A DNA stretch of 64,000 bases from Hymenobacter aranciens. GTDB lineage: Bacteria > Bacteroidota > Bacteroidia > Cytophagales > Hymenobacteraceae. Position 1 is the stretch's first letter. Each line of letters opens with the position of its first letter. Shown in pieces: positions 9,196 to 18,759 of the stretch. The notes beneath the pieces are model-generated. The model was not told the DNA's origin, ran no database searches, and worked only from the letters and a program-made list of their open reading frames with translations. The position numbers and the translations under genes were made by a program. The stretch lies in the NCBI RefSeq assembly GCF_030580865.1, contig NZ_JAUQSY010000006.1, forward strand, positions 1 through 64,000. Reading direction: 5' to 3'.

Positions 9196-10203
9196 GTGTA
9201 CGATACCCCTTTCCACTCCCGCCCGCTTTCCGACCTCACTTTCCTCGTCACCGGTGGCGGGGGCTTCATCGGCTCCAACCTCGTGGAGTACCTGCTGAAG
9301 TACGGCGTGGGCAAGGTGCGGACGCTGGACGACTATTCCAACGGCTTCCACAAAAACCTGGCGCTGTTTGCCGATAACCCGGCGCTGGAAATCATGCAGG
9401 GCGACATCCGCGATGCCGCCACCTGCGCCGCCGCCTGCGCCGGCGTGGACGTGGTGCTGCACCAGGCCGCGCTCGGCTCGGTGCCCCGCTCCATCAAGGA
9501 CCCGGTGCTGAGCAACGATGTGAACGTGGGCGGCTTCGTGCAGATGCTGACCGCCGCCAAGGACGCAGGCGTGAAGCGCTTCGTGTACGCGGCTTCTTCC
9601 TCAACCTACGGCGACCACCCCGGCCTGCCCAAAGTGGAAGACCGCATCGGCAAGCCGCTCTCGCCCTACGCCGTGACGAAGTATGCCAATGAGCTGTACG
9701 CCGACGTGTTCGGCCGCACCTACGGCATGGAAATCATCGGCCTGCGCTACTTCAACATCTTCGGCCCGCGCCAAGACCCGGGCGGAGCTTACGCGGCCGT
9801 GATTCCGTTGTTCATCGACGCGCTGCTGAAAAACGAGGCCCCGACCCTCAATGGCGACGGCGGCCAGACCCGCGACTTCACTTTCGTGGAAAACTGCGTG
9901 CAGGCCAACATCCGCGCCGCCTTGGTGGAGAATCCCGAAGCCGTTAACCAGGTGTATAACATCGCCGTGGGCGACCGGACCTCGCTGGTGCAGATGTACG
10001 ACATTCTGCGCGAAGAAGCGGGTTCGGACCTCGCCCCGAAATTCGGCCCCGACCGCGCCGGCGACATCCGCGACTCGCTGGCCGACATCTCGAAGGCCAA
10101 CCGCCTGCTGGGCTACGACCCGCAGGTGCGCATTCGGGAAGGGCTGAAGCAGACACTGGCGTGGTTTAAGGAAAATCAGGCGTTTATTGCGGAGCGTAAT
10201 TAA
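9196..10203 (+). CDS. UDP-GlcNAc(A) 4-epimerase, WbpP/TviC-like
   Basis: A 335-residue short-chain dehydrogenase family epimerase starting at GTG 9196. The N-terminus has GGGGFIGSNLVEYLL, followed by QGDIRD, HQAALGSVPRSIKDP, SSSTYGDHPGLPK and YAVTKYANE with the YxxxK pair. The GSVPRSIKDP and ASSSTYGDHPGLPK signatures are those of WbpP/TviC epimerases acting on N-acetylated sugars, in contrast to the galE product upstream. The likely role is to convert UDP-GlcNAc or its acid (from 5529-6824) to the galacto form. Substrate preference between the neutral sugar and the acid cannot be read from the sequence. Confidence 0.85.
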   Translation: MYDTPFHSRPLSDLTFLVTGGGGFIGSNLVEYLLKYGVGKVRTLDDYSNGFHKNLALFADNPALEIMQGDIRDAATCAAACAGVDVVLHQAALGSVPRSIKDPVLSNDVNVGGFVQMLTAAKDAGVKRFVYAASSSTYGDHPGLPKVEDRIGKPLSPYAVTKYANELYADVFGRTYGMEIIGLRYFNIFGPRQDPGGAYAAVIPLFIDALLKNEAPTLNGDGGQTRDFTFVENCVQANIRAALVENPEAVNQVYNIAVGDRTSLVQMYDILREEAGSDLAPKFGPDRAGDIRDSLADISKANRLLGYDPQVRIREGLKQTLAWFKENQAFIAERN

Positions 10204-10208
10204 TTAAC

Positions 10209-10313
10209 TGTCATGCTGACGCAGGAAGCATCTTATCACGGCCACTTTCGTCAGAACCTCTGAACCCGAACGGCGCGAACGTGATAAGATGTTTCGCTAC
10301 GCTCAACATGACA
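10209..10313. repeat. TGTCATGCTGA-family inverted repeat, copy 1
   Basis: The left arm starts TGTCATGCTGACGCAGGAAG and ends ATCTTATCAC (10209-10239). The right arm GTGATAAGAT...CAACATGACA (10281-10313) is its imperfect complement. The same family occurs at 13058-13156 and 28168-28259, so it is dispersed. Confidence 0.85.
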
Positions 10314-10325
10314 ATCCCACCCTAA

Positions 10326-11204
<879 letters not shown>

Positions 11205-11221
11205 AACGATAGGCAAAGAAC

Positions 11222-11348
11222 GTCATCCTGAGCATTCCGCGCATCAAGCGGAGACGAAAGGACCTCGCCCACGCCTCGTGCGGCAGTAATCAAAAGTTAC
11301 TACCACAGAGAAGCGGGCGAGGCCCTTTCGCCTTCGGCTCAGGATGAC
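11222..11348. repeat. GTCATCCTGAGC-family inverted repeat
   Basis: Outer arms GTCATCCTGAGC (11222-11233) and GCTCAGGATGAC (11337-11348) are exact complements. Inner blocks GAAAGG-CCTCGCC and GGCGAGG-CCTTTCG also pair. An 18-bp word (11234-11251) interrupts the left arm and recurs at 29560-29577. It lies between convergent genes, so it could also act as a bidirectional terminator. Confidence 0.85.
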
Positions 11349-11358
11349 GCTCTGGTTT

Positions 11359-13017
11359 CTACTCGTCTAAATACTGGTGGACGAACTTAATGGCCATGCT
11401 ACCCTCCCCCACGGCGGAGGCCACCCGCGCCATAGCCCCGGCGCGGCTGTCGCCGGCCGCAAAGATGCCGGGCACGCAGGTTTCGAGCAGGAAGGGCTCC
11501 CGGTCTTTCTTCCAGGAGGTGGCGTAGCGGCTGTCGGTCACGAGGTCGCGGCCGGTTAGCAGGAATCCTTTGGGGTCGCAGAGCACCTGGTCGGCCACCC
11601 ACTCGGTGCTGGGCTTGGCGCCGATGAAGACGAAGAGGGCGCGGGCGTCGCGCTTTTCGGTGGTGCCGTTGTTGTCGAGCACCACGGCTTCGAGGTGGTC
11701 GCCGCCGCACACTTCGGTTACCCGGGCGTGGGGCAGGATTTCGATGTTGGGCGTCTGGGCAATCTGCTCGATGAGGTAGGCCGACATGGAGGCCGCCAGG
11801 CTGGCCCCGCGAATGACAATGAACACCTTACGGGCATAGCTGGCCAGGTACATGGCGGCCTGCCCGGCCGAGTTGCCGCCGCCCACGATGTACACGTCCT
11901 GCTGGTCGCAGGAGCGGGCTTCGGTGCGGGCCGCGCCGTAGTACACGCCGGCGCCGCTAAGGCGGTCCATGCCCGGCACATCGAGCGTGCGGTAGCTGAC
12001 GCCGGTGGTGAGGATGACAGCCTTGGTGTTGATTTCGGTGCCATCGGTGAGGGTCAGCACCTTATAGCCGTCCTGCACGCAAAGCTTATTCACCTCCTGC
12101 GGGGCCAGGAATTCGGCTCCGAGGCGGGTGGCTTGGCTCCAGGCGCGGTGGGCCAGCTCGGCCCCGCTGAGGCCGGTGGGGAAGCCCAGGTAGTTCTCGA
12201 TGCGCGAGCTGGAGCCCGCCTGCCCGCCGGGCGTCTGCCGCTCCACGATGAGCGTGCGCAGTCCCTCGCTGGCGCCGTACACGGCGGCGGCCAGCCCCGA
12301 GGGACCCGCGCCAACTACCACCACATCATACATTTCCTGCAGTTCGGTGCGGGTGAGGCCAATGTGATTGCCCAGCGAAGCCTTATCGGGGTTGGGCAGC
12401 ACGGTGCCATCGGCACAGATGACGAGCGGCAGGTCGGTAGACAGGTAGCCTTTGGCGGCGACCAGCTCTTTGGCCTCGGGGTTGGTTTCGTAATCGAGCC
12501 ACTGGTAGCCCACCATGTAGCCGCTCAGGAAATCCTTGAGCTCGTGCGACACCGGCGACCACTGGAAGCCAATGAGACGCAGGCCGTCGTATTTCGGTTT
12601 GTGGCTGACCTGCCAGGCATCCAGCAAGTCGTGCAGCGTGGGGTAAAGCAATTGCTCCGGCGGGTCCCAGGGCTTTATGAGATAGTAGTCGAGCCGGGCC
12701 GCGTTAATAGCGCGGATGGCGGCTTCGGTATCGGCATAAGCGGTGAGTAGCACGCGCTTGGCTTCCGGGAACAGCTCACGGGCTTGGGCCAGCAGCTCCA
12801 CGCCTTCGAGGTCGGGCATGCGCTGGTCGGCCAGCACCAGGGCCAGGGTTTCCTCCTTGGCCTTGAGTTCACGGAGCGTTTCGAGGGCACCGGGGCCGGA
12901 ATTGACGCGCAGGATGCGGTAATCCTTGCGGAATTCGCTACGCAGGTCGCGGTCGATGGCGGCCAGCACTTGTGGGTCGTCGTCAACGGCGAGAATGATG
13001 GGCTTTTTGGCGGCCAT
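11359..13017 (-). CDS. response-regulator receiver fused to thioredoxin-reductase-like flavoprotein
   Basis: A 552-residue fusion. Residues 5-125 are a receiver domain with the acidic triad VDDD (11-14), phospho-acceptor Asp64 (LADQRMPD), Thr92 and Lys115 (LIKPWD). Residues about 140-225 form a linker with a thioredoxin-like flavour. Residues 230-550 are a two-dinucleotide-binding flavoprotein with VVVGAGPSGLAA, VGGGNSAGQAA and FAAGDSRAG. In true thioredoxin reductase the redox CxxC lies in a SYC-type segment. Here that place reads GVYYGAARTEA, with no cysteine. The fused family is known in databases, but its reaction is not established. The histidine kinase just upstream (13166-14563) is the likely phospho-donor. 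Confidence 0.9.
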   Translation of the reverse strand: MAAKKPIILAVDDDPQVLAAIDRDLRSEFRKDYRILRVNSGPGALETLRELKAKEETLALVLADQRMPDLEGVELLAQARELFPEAKRVLLTAYADTEAAIRAINAARLDYYLIKPWDPPEQLLYPTLHDLLDAWQVSHKPKYDGLRLIGFQWSPVSHELKDFLSGYMVGYQWLDYETNPEAKELVAAKGYLSTDLPLVICADGTVLPNPDKASLGNHIGLTRTELQEMYDVVVVGAGPSGLAAAVYGASEGLRTLIVERQTPGGQAGSSSRIENYLGFPTGLSGAELAHRAWSQATRLGAEFLAPQEVNKLCVQDGYKVLTLTDGTEINTKAVILTTGVSYRTLDVPGMDRLSGAGVYYGAARTEARSCDQQDVYIVGGGNSAGQAAMYLASYARKVFIVIRGASLAASMSAYLIEQIAQTPNIEILPHARVTEVCGGDHLEAVVLDNNGTTEKRDARALFVFIGAKPSTEWVADQVLCDPKGFLLTGRDLVTDSRYATSWKKDREPFLLETCVPGIFAAGDSRAGAMARVASAVGEGSMAIKFVHQYLDE

Positions 13018-13057
13018 TTTGGGAATCTTGGTGAGAATGGAAATAATAACAAAGAAC

Positions 13058-13156
13058 TGTCATGCTGAGCAATGCGAAGCACTCTCTCACGCCAGAAGAA
13101 TTGAAGAACTGCACCGTTCTACTGTGAGAGGATGCTTCACTTCGTTCAGCATGACA
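13058..13156. repeat. TGTCATGCTGA-family inverted repeat, copy 2
   Basis: TGTCATGCTGAGCAATGCGA begins the left arm, and CGTTCAGCATGACA ends the right arm at 13156. Inner words CTCTCAC and GTGAGAG pair as well. It separates the kinase gene from its receiver-flavoprotein partner within one transcription direction. Confidence 0.85.
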
Positions 13157-13165
13157 GGTTAAACC

Positions 13166-14563
13166 CTACCCCGCCACCGGCAGCCAGGCGCAAAACTCAG
13201 TGCGCCCAGGCGCCGACTGCACCTGCAGCTGCCCATCGTGCTGGCGAATAATCCGCTGGGCAATATCCAGCCCCAGCCCGGAGCCGGAGCCCGCCTGCTT
13301 GGTAGTATAGAAAGGCTCAAAAATATGCGGCAGCACCTCCGCCGGAATGCCCGAGCCATTATCAATCAGAAAAACCTGCACGAAGCCGCCCTCCTGCCGG
13401 GTACGCAGCGTGAGCTCGCCGCCCTGGGTGGGCAGCGCATCGATGGCGTTGTCGATGAGGTTGGTCCAGACCTGGTTGAGGCTGCTGACCTGGCCTTTAA
13501 TCTGGGGGAGGCCGGGGGCGTAGTCGCGCGTCACACGCACGTTTTTGGCCCGCAGTTGGAAGCCCAGCATGTTGAGAGTGCTGTCGAGGCCGGTGGTCAC
13601 GTCGAGGGGCTCGGTGGCGGTGGCGCGGTCCATGTGCGAGTAGGTTTTCACGTCGCTCACCAGCTTGCTGATGCGGCTGCCGGCCTCCTGCACATCCTTA
13701 ATTAACTGTAGGGTAGTGAGCTGGCCTTCGAGCCAGGCGAAGGCGGCGGGGCGGGCCGCGGGCGGCAGCAGGGCGGCGGCGGGGGCCAGCAGGGCCTGGG
13801 TAAGGTTGGCCGTCATGAGGCCGGCGGCGAGGCGGTAGCCCTCAGGCACGCCTTGTTCCTCAAGCCAGTCGGCCAGCTCGTCTTCGCGGTCGGCGCATTC
13901 GAGGGCCGAGAAGGCGGGCTCGGTGCTAGCGCTGGGCACGGCCAGGGCCGCGAGGGCGCGCATGGCCTCGGGGCTGGGGCAGTGGGCCACCAGCTCCTGC
14001 AGCAAGGCGGGTTTGGCGGTGGCCAGGGCGGCCAGGGCGGGCGCGGCGCGGGCAATGGCGGCGGCGGGGTTGTTGAGCTCGTGGGCCAGGCCGGCCGAGA
14101 GCTTGCCCAGGGCCCGCAGCTTGTCGTCGCGCTCCTGGGCGCGCACCTGGTCACGGCTGCGGTCGTTCATCACGGCCACCAAGCGCTGGGTAAGCTCGGG
14201 GCTTTCGTGCTCCAAGGCCGGAAACTGGTTGCGGTGCAGCAAGTAAAGCAGGGTGTCGCCCACGGCCACCCCGGCATTTTTGATGACGAGCAGCCGGGAG
14301 TAGGGCAGTACGCCGCTCACCGTGCCCTGCTCGGCGCGGAACAGGGGCTCGCGCGGGCCGTTGCCACTGTAGAACTGAATGGCGCCGCGCAGGATAGCCA
14401 CCAGATAATCAGCGGGCGACTCGGGTTCGAAGATGGTGTCGCCGGGGGCGAAGTGGCGGACTTCGCCGTGGGCGAGCAGCCAGCTCAGCACCGCCTCGGG
14501 CAGTCCGGCGAAGGCGGTGACGGTGGCTAAATCGGCGGTGGTGAGGGTGGGCGTGGCGGTCAT
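13166..14563 (-). CDS. histidine kinase with N-terminal cyclic-nucleotide-binding-type domain
   Basis: A 465-residue soluble kinase. Residues about 10-125 fold as a cNMP-binding/Crp-type sensor (FAPGDTIFEPESPADYLVAI, then LFRAEQGTVSGVLPYSR). The dimerisation helix carries the H-box AGLAHELNNP (His161), followed by an ATPase domain with VWTNLIDNAIDALP (N-box), DNGSGIP (D-box) and GSGLGLDIAQRI (G-box). No membrane segment is visible, so it senses a cytoplasmic signal. The receiver-flavoprotein fusion 150 bp downstream on the same strand is the probable target, which makes a redox- or nucleotide-linked two-component unit. Confidence 0.92.
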   Translation of the reverse strand: MTATPTLTTADLATVTAFAGLPEAVLSWLLAHGEVRHFAPGDTIFEPESPADYLVAILRGAIQFYSGNGPREPLFRAEQGTVSGVLPYSRLLVIKNAGVAVGDTLLYLLHRNQFPALEHESPELTQRLVAVMNDRSRDQVRAQERDDKLRALGKLSAGLAHELNNPAAAIARAAPALAALATAKPALLQELVAHCPSPEAMRALAALAVPSASTEPAFSALECADREDELADWLEEQGVPEGYRLAAGLMTANLTQALLAPAAALLPPAARPAAFAWLEGQLTTLQLIKDVQEAGSRISKLVSDVKTYSHMDRATATEPLDVTTGLDSTLNMLGFQLRAKNVRVTRDYAPGLPQIKGQVSSLNQVWTNLIDNAIDALPTQGGELTLRTRQEGGFVQVFLIDNGSGIPAEVLPHIFEPFYTTKQAGSGSGLGLDIAQRIIRQHDGQLQVQSAPGRTEFCAWLPVAG

Positions 14564-14649
14564 GGCTGCATAACCCGCACGGGCGCCACTTGTTGGGGCA
14601 GGACGTGGTATCTTGCGGAACGCTTTATTCTTACCCGGTTTTCTACCGC

Positions 14650-15339
14650 ATGAGTTGCATTAGTTTCGGCTTCTCGCTACTGCTAGCCAGCATTTTATTT
14701 TATGCCCCTAACGCTTCGGCCCAGGCAGACCAGCGCCCGGCCACGCACATCGACTCCATGCGGGCGGCCCGCAAAGGGCCACCGGTGTACGTGCCCGCGA
14801 CGTTCACTTTTCGCAGCGGCAAGCAGGTGCGCAGCTACGTCGAGCAATACCAGCGGTTTTACGTCGACCGCATCCCGTGCTACGAATCCTCGCCCGCGCA
14901 AATCCCGCCGCCGCCCCTGAAGGCCGTGAGCATCGACCGCCTCAAGAGCATGAGCGTGGAAGGGCACGAGCTGGAAACCTTATATGTGAAAGGCAAGCCA
15001 TTGCGGGTGATGACCGAAAACATGGCGGCGCCCGGTCCGCTGGAGATTTTCGGTTACGCTATCACTAAAAGCAACATGCCCATTCCGATACCGCTGCCGG
15101 GCGCGGTGCTAGTAATTCCGACCGGCACGCACGACAAGGACTACTGGTACGTGCGGCAGGCCGGCGGCGAGCTGCAGGAGGTGCCGCGCTCGGGCAAGCA
15201 ATTCGCTGACTTCATGAGCAAAGCCTTTGCCGCGCAGCCCGCGCTGGCGGCCCGCATCCGGCAGCGCAGCGAGGGCGCCGAGTTTAAAGACATGCCCGCC
15301 CTGGTGAAGGAATACAACGAGCACATTGCCGGCGAATAA
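14650..15339 (+). CDS. exported protein of unknown function
   Basis: I chose ATG 14650, because it gives a standard signal peptide (MSCISFGFSLLLASILFYAP, then NASAQ). The longer frame from 14590 adds a leader with no signal. The mature part is about 205 residues, basic at first (KGPPVYVPATFTFRSGKQV) and with a segment rich in Pro and Ile (NMPIPIPLPGAVLVIPTG). No catalytic motif is recognised. A TATCTTGC word, similar to the -7 promoter consensus, lies just upstream. It diverges from the kinase gene at 13166-14563. Confidence 0.7.
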   Translation: MSCISFGFSLLLASILFYAPNASAQADQRPATHIDSMRAARKGPPVYVPATFTFRSGKQVRSYVEQYQRFYVDRIPCYESSPAQIPPPPLKAVSIDRLKSMSVEGHELETLYVKGKPLRVMTENMAAPGPLEIFGYAITKSNMPIPIPLPGAVLVIPTGTHDKDYWYVRQAGGELQEVPRSGKQFADFMSKAFAAQPALAARIRQRSEGAEFKDMPALVKEYNEHIAGE

Positions 15340-15435
15340 CGGTCGGTGCATTTCACTTTTCAGATTTTTGGGCAACTTTTTTAGCTTGCTTTGCCTTGTA
15401 AAAAGTTACCCAAAAATATTAGCAAACCTGCCGAA

Positions 15436-16830
15436 ATGGCCAAAGCAAAAACCGTTTTTTTCTGTCAGAGCTGCGGCGCCCAGTCCGTGAAATGGATTGG
15501 CCGCTGCCCGGTATGCGGCGAGTGGAACACCTACGTCGAAGAGGTAATCCAGAAGGAAGAGCCCGCCCAGGCCGGCTCCTGGAAGCCCGCCAGCACCACG
15601 CCCGGCGGCAGCAGCACCAAAGCTGCCAAGTCGCGTCCGCTCAACGACATCGTGGCCGAGGATGAGCCGCGCATCATCACTTCCGACGGCGAGCTGAACC
15701 GCGTGCTGGGTGGCGGCATCGTGCCCGGCTCCATCGTGCTGATTGGCGGCGAGCCCGGCATCGGCAAAAGCACACTGATGCTGCAGATTGCCCTCAGCCT
15801 GCGCAAGCACAAGGTGCTGTACGTGAGCGGCGAGGAAAGCGAAGCGCAGATAAAGATGCGCGCCGAGCGGCTCGTGGACCAGCAGCACCCCAACTGCTAC
15901 ATCCTCACCGAAACGCAGACCCAGAACATCTTCCGGCAGATTGACCAGGTGCAGCCCAACATCGTCGTCATCGACTCCATCCAGACCATGCACTCCTCGC
16001 TGGTCGAAAGCGGGGCGGGCTCGGTGAGTCAGGTGCGCGAATGCACGACGGAGTTCCTGAAGTTCGCCAAGGAAACCAGCACGCCGGTGCTGCTCATCGG
16101 CCACATCACCAAGGATGGCTCGCTGGCGGGCCCCAAGACGCTGGAGCACATGGTAGATACTGTGCTACAATTCGAGGGCGACCGGCACATGAGCTACCGT
16201 ATTCTGCGCACCATCAAAAACCGTTTCGGCAGCACCTCGGAGTTGGGCATTTACGAGATGCAGGGCACGGGGCTGCGGCAGGTAAGCAATCCGTCGGAAA
16301 TTCTGCTTTCGCAGCGCTCGGAAAGCCTGAGCGGCATGGCCATCGGGGCCACGCTGGAGGGTAACCGGCCGCTGCTGGTGGAGGTGCAGGCCCTAGTGAC
16401 TCCGGCCACCTACGGCACCCCTCAGCGCAGCAGCACGGGCTTCGACAGCAAGCGCTTACAGATGCTGCTGGCGGTGCTGGAGAAGCGCGCCGGCCTGCGC
16501 CTGGGGCAGCACGACGTGTTTCTGAACATCGCCGGCGGCCTACGGCTGGATGACCCGGCGCTGGACATGGCCGTGTGCGCCGCCGTGGTGTCGTCGCTCA
16601 ATGACCTGCCTATTCCCGGCGACGTATGCCTGGCCGCCGAGGTGGGCCTGAGCGGTGAAATCCGGGCCGTGGCGCGGCTCGACCAGCGCCTGGCCGAAGC
16701 CGAAAAGCTCGGCTTTCGGGAGATGTACGTGTCGCACTTCAACGGCAAGGGGCTCGATTTGGCCCGCTACGGGCTGAAAGTGCAGCCGGTGAGCCGACTA
16801 GACGAGGTGCTAAACGGCCTCTTTGGCTGA
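15436..16830 (+). CDS. radA: DNA repair protein RadA
   Basis: The start at ATG 15436 gives MAKAKTVFFC, the usual RadA N-terminus; the frame is open 15 codons further up. The 464-residue product has the four-Cys zinc finger (CQSCG...CPVCGEW) and a RecA-like ATPase with Walker A GGEPGIGKSTL. It also has the RadA-specific KNRFG motif (TIKNRFGSTSELG) and a C-terminal Lon-protease-like domain (GGLRLDDPALDMAV). RadA promotes branch migration during recombination. The gene stands alone between an unknown secreted protein and a thioredoxin-fold protein. Confidence 0.95.
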   Translation: MAKAKTVFFCQSCGAQSVKWIGRCPVCGEWNTYVEEVIQKEEPAQAGSWKPASTTPGGSSTKAAKSRPLNDIVAEDEPRIITSDGELNRVLGGGIVPGSIVLIGGEPGIGKSTLMLQIALSLRKHKVLYVSGEESEAQIKMRAERLVDQQHPNCYILTETQTQNIFRQIDQVQPNIVVIDSIQTMHSSLVESGAGSVSQVRECTTEFLKFAKETSTPVLLIGHITKDGSLAGPKTLEHMVDTVLQFEGDRHMSYRILRTIKNRFGSTSELGIYEMQGTGLRQVSNPSEILLSQRSESLSGMAIGATLEGNRPLLVEVQALVTPATYGTPQRSSTGFDSKRLQMLLAVLEKRAGLRLGQHDVFLNIAGGLRLDDPALDMAVCAAVVSSLNDLPIPGDVCLAAEVGLSGEIRAVARLDQRLAEAEKLGFREMYVSHFNGKGLDLARYGLKVQPVSRLDEVLNGLFG

Positions 16831-16931
16831 GGTCTGAGAAATCGGCCCTGACAATCAATCCGTGGCCGGCGCTCAGGCGTAGGTCACGGATTGCCAAGGC
16901 CCGGACAGCCGGAATAAAAGTAGCCGCTGGA

Positions 16932-16964
16932 TTGGACTTTATAAACCAAATCGCCGTATCTTCG
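16932..16964 (+). promoter_or_regulatory. candidate promoter for 17061-18617
   Basis: TTGG at 16932 and TATCTTCG at 16957-16964 resemble the -33 TTTG and -7 TAnnTTTG elements at near-normal spacing. The gap also holds a short hairpin (CAATCCGTG at about 16856, CACGGATTG at about 16885). Confidence 0.35.
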
Positions 16965-17060
16965 GAGTGCTGATAGGCTTTTCCCGTGAATTAATCGGCC
17001 ATAACTTTCCGTTTCCACCGCTGTTTTCTACCGACTTTCCCGTGGCTGCTGGCCCGTGCT

Positions 17061-18617
17061 ATGATGCGTTTTTCTACTTCTGACTGTTTACGTGGGTTGC
17101 TGGGGGGAATACTCCTGCTATTGCCGTTGCTGGGCCAGGCCCAGAACACGGCGATACTGTCGGGGCGTGTGAGTGGGCCTACTACCGACTCACTAGTGGT
17201 GTCGTTGCGCGAGAACCCGCTCGACCCCAAAGAGAAAGTATTCCGCACTGCTCTCAACGACCGCGGCGAATTCAAAATCACGGTGCCCGTAGCGGTACCA
17301 ACAAAAGCCGACCTCGTGTACGGCGACGACGTGGCCCCCCTTTACCTCGACCCCGGCACCGACCTCGACGTGCGCTTCAAGGGCGATGACATGGCGGGTA
17401 CGCTGAAATTCAAGCCCAATGATGTGCCAACCGGCATTAAAGCCAAGATTTCCAATGGCTCGACGCTCACCACCGAGCAGCGCCACCGCCAGCAGGCCGC
17501 CAACGCCAACAACTACCTGGCCGAGTTTGACGCCCAGTTTGTGGAAAACGACGGTTTCCAGCCGCTGCCTGACAACATTCAGCTTTATGAGGCGCCGTAC
17601 ATTTCCTTTCTGGAGTACCGCCGTAAGCACGAGTTGAATTTTCTGGAAGACCGGGCGGCTAGGCAGTCGTTCACTCAAGAGTTTTACAACTACGCCAAGG
17701 CCGAGGTTATCTACTCTTACGCCAACGATAGGCTGATGTACCAGGACCTGCGCGAGCAGGTGGTGAACACCGAGGGCCGCCTGAAAATGACGCCTGACTA
17801 CTACAGCTTCCTCAACGACCCGGCGCTGCTGAACTCGCCCGAGTCGGTGCAGAATGAGCTGTACCACGAGTTTCTGATTAATTACGTGCACTATGCCGTG
17901 GCTCAGGCCAAGCACCTGCGCTCCGACCCGAGCTTCTACATGGCTTCTTACGCCCTGGCCAGCAAGCAGCTGAATGGGGCCATCCGGCCTATCATTCTCG
18001 GGCGTATTCTGCAGGAGTCGTTCCGCTTTGGGCACGTCAAGCAGTCGGCGGCCATGCTGGCCGACTACCGCACTTTCGACCCGAAAAATCACTATTACAG
18101 TACGCTGAAGACCGATTTTGATAAGCACAAGGACTTTTCCATCGGCGCTCCGGCCCCCAACTTCAAGCTCACCAGCGCCACCGGCGACACGGTGCATCTG
18201 CACGATTTCACGGGCAAGCTGGTGTATCTGAACTTCTGGAAAAGCACCAATGGCTTGTGTCTGCGCGATTTGGCGTATGCCCAGGAGCTGATTCGCAAGT
18301 TTGAGGGCAAGAACATTGTGTTCATCAACATTGCGCTGGACGAGAACGAGCAGGCTTGGCGCCAGCTCGTGACCATCAAGAAGCTGCCGGGCGTGCACGT
18401 GCGCGTGGCGGGCGGCGGGCTGCGCTCGGCGCTGGCGCAATCATATGCGTTGCAGGAGGTGCCCACGTATATGCTGGTGGGTGAGGACGGCACCTTCCTC
18501 AACACCAAGCCGAAGCGCCTGAGCAGCCGGGCGGCAGTGGACGAAATCAACCAGTCGTTTGGCAAGGCCAGCACGTATAGCAGCACCATTGAGCTGCACC
18601 CGGCGGGCGGCAAGTAA
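17061..18617 (+). CDS. exported thioredoxin-fold (TlpA/AhpC-like) protein lacking CxxC
   Basis: A 518-residue protein with a signal peptide (residues 1-27, ending LLGQAQ). The N-terminal beta domain (about 30-130, ILSGRVSGPTTDSLVV) resembles the DUF4369 type often found ahead of TlpA domains. A helical middle follows, and from about 355 there is a thioredoxin fold (GAPAPNFKLTSATGDTVHLHDFTGKLVYLNFW, then VPTYMLVGEDG). Where TlpA has WCxxC, this protein has KSTNGLCLRDL, with only one cysteine. Disulfide reductase activity is therefore doubtful and a binding or scaffold role is possible. It acts in the periplasm. Confidence 0.82.
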   Translation: MMRFSTSDCLRGLLGGILLLLPLLGQAQNTAILSGRVSGPTTDSLVVSLRENPLDPKEKVFRTALNDRGEFKITVPVAVPTKADLVYGDDVAPLYLDPGTDLDVRFKGDDMAGTLKFKPNDVPTGIKAKISNGSTLTTEQRHRQQAANANNYLAEFDAQFVENDGFQPLPDNIQLYEAPYISFLEYRRKHELNFLEDRAARQSFTQEFYNYAKAEVIYSYANDRLMYQDLREQVVNTEGRLKMTPDYYSFLNDPALLNSPESVQNELYHEFLINYVHYAVAQAKHLRSDPSFYMASYALASKQLNGAIRPIILGRILQESFRFGHVKQSAAMLADYRTFDPKNHYYSTLKTDFDKHKDFSIGAPAPNFKLTSATGDTVHLHDFTGKLVYLNFWKSTNGLCLRDLAYAQELIRKFEGKNIVFINIALDENEQAWRQLVTIKKLPGVHVRVAGGGLRSALAQSYALQEVPTYMLVGEDGTFLNTKPKRLSSRAAVDEINQSFGKASTYSSTIELHPAGGK

Positions 18618-18635
18618 TAGTAAGCTCAGGAGTTT

Positions 18636-18714
18636 AAGTTAAAAGTTGAGAGTTAAAAGTTAAAAGGCCGGCGTGTCGTCAGGGTTTTAACTTTTAACTC
18701 TCAACTTTTAACTT
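18636..18714. repeat. AT-rich perfect inverted repeat
   Basis: 30-bp arms (18636-18665 and 18685-18714) of AAGTTAAAAGTTGAG words are exactly complementary around a 19-nt loop. It lies between two co-directional genes and resembles the AT-rich element at 9101-9186 in composition. Confidence 0.9.
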
Positions 18715-18759
18715 ATCATCTCAACTGGCGGTTGGTCCGGCAGATTCTTTCCGCTCCCC

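Noticed and set aside
11695..12750. Plus-strand ORF of 351 codons
   Set aside because: It is antisense to the receiver-flavoprotein fusion, whose motifs are unambiguous.
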